From contig JASJYE010000016.1 of NCBI GenBank assembly GCA_030123645.1, positions 1-14,694 of the forward strand: DNA of 14,694 nt, written 5' to 3'. The notes beneath the pieces were generated by a model. It was not told the origin of the DNA. It did not search any database and saw nothing but the letters and a program-made list of their open reading frames with translations. The position numbers and the translations under genes were made by a program. Positions 14,683-14,694 of this stretch are shown here, one piece after another. How positions within the stretch are numbered: the stretch's first letter is position 1; each line of letters begins with the position of its first letter. Source of the stretch: Candidatus Hydrogenedentota bacterium. GTDB lineage: Bacteria; Hydrogenedentota; Hydrogenedentia; Hydrogenedentales; GCA-2746185.

Positions 14683-14694
14683 AGCCCCGAAGGG
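14683..14694 (+). repeat. Second copy of the AGCCCCGAAGGG repeat, cut by the window edge
   Basis: AGCCCCGAAGGG at 14683-14694 repeats 13445-13456. In both places it follows a copy of the 30-bp arm in the same orientation, at 107 nt in the first case and 32 nt in the second. Confidence 0.7.

Overview
The window most likely comes from a Gram-negative, GC-rich, uncultured-type bacterium. It carries an outer-membrane secretin (PilQ) with the PilMNO inner-membrane assembly genes, sigma70-type promoters and Shine-Dalgarno sites. Its intergenic repeats (GCCAAGACGCCAAGAGCGCC type, GGATTTTACGGATG type, AACACAGATGAACGCAGAT type) are, from general knowledge, common in Planctomycetota, Verrucomicrobiota, Hydrogenedentota, Sumerlaeota and similar phyla. 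The phylum is an inference; no rRNA is present.

Left edge, minus strand (1-2811): a partial membrane gene resembling putative phage abortive-infection (AbiC-like) proteins runs off the window. It lies just downstream of a tRNA-Gly(GCC)/tRNA-Lys(CTT) pair with a good promoter. Upstream of these, and also on the minus strand, are a radical-SAM-like protein that has lost the CX3CX2C cluster motif but kept SPASM-like cysteines, and a secreted DUF6807/PmoA-like protein.

Centre, plus strand (2954-9762): a promoter and a terminator bracket a non-coding segment of about 230 nt that can form long-range helices and several hairpins. This is a candidate structured RNA I cannot assign to a family. A second, near-consensus promoter then drives a compact pilM-pilN-pilO-pilP-pilQ operon. 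The first four genes overlap by 4-8 nt and the operon ends at a strong terminator. These genes make the type IV pilus alignment complex and secretin; no pilin or pilus motor ATPase is in view.

Right part, minus strand (9725-14605): a DnaE-type polymerase with a degenerate PHP site, convergent with the pil operon, and a class-I SAM O-methyltransferase-like gene. The polymerase gene contains two in-frame blocks made of repetitive palindromic DNA (about 12128-12361 and 12783-12997), and its last codons overlap the pil terminator. Between polymerase and methyltransferase lies a 300-bp inverted-repeat element (13309-13608). A third copy of its 30-bp arm sits upstream of the methyltransferase, so that gene is bracketed by inverted copies.

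The most notable signals are the repeat elements translated inside the polymerase, the unassigned structured RNA, the cluster-less radical-SAM-like protein and the defence-like gene beside a tRNA pair.
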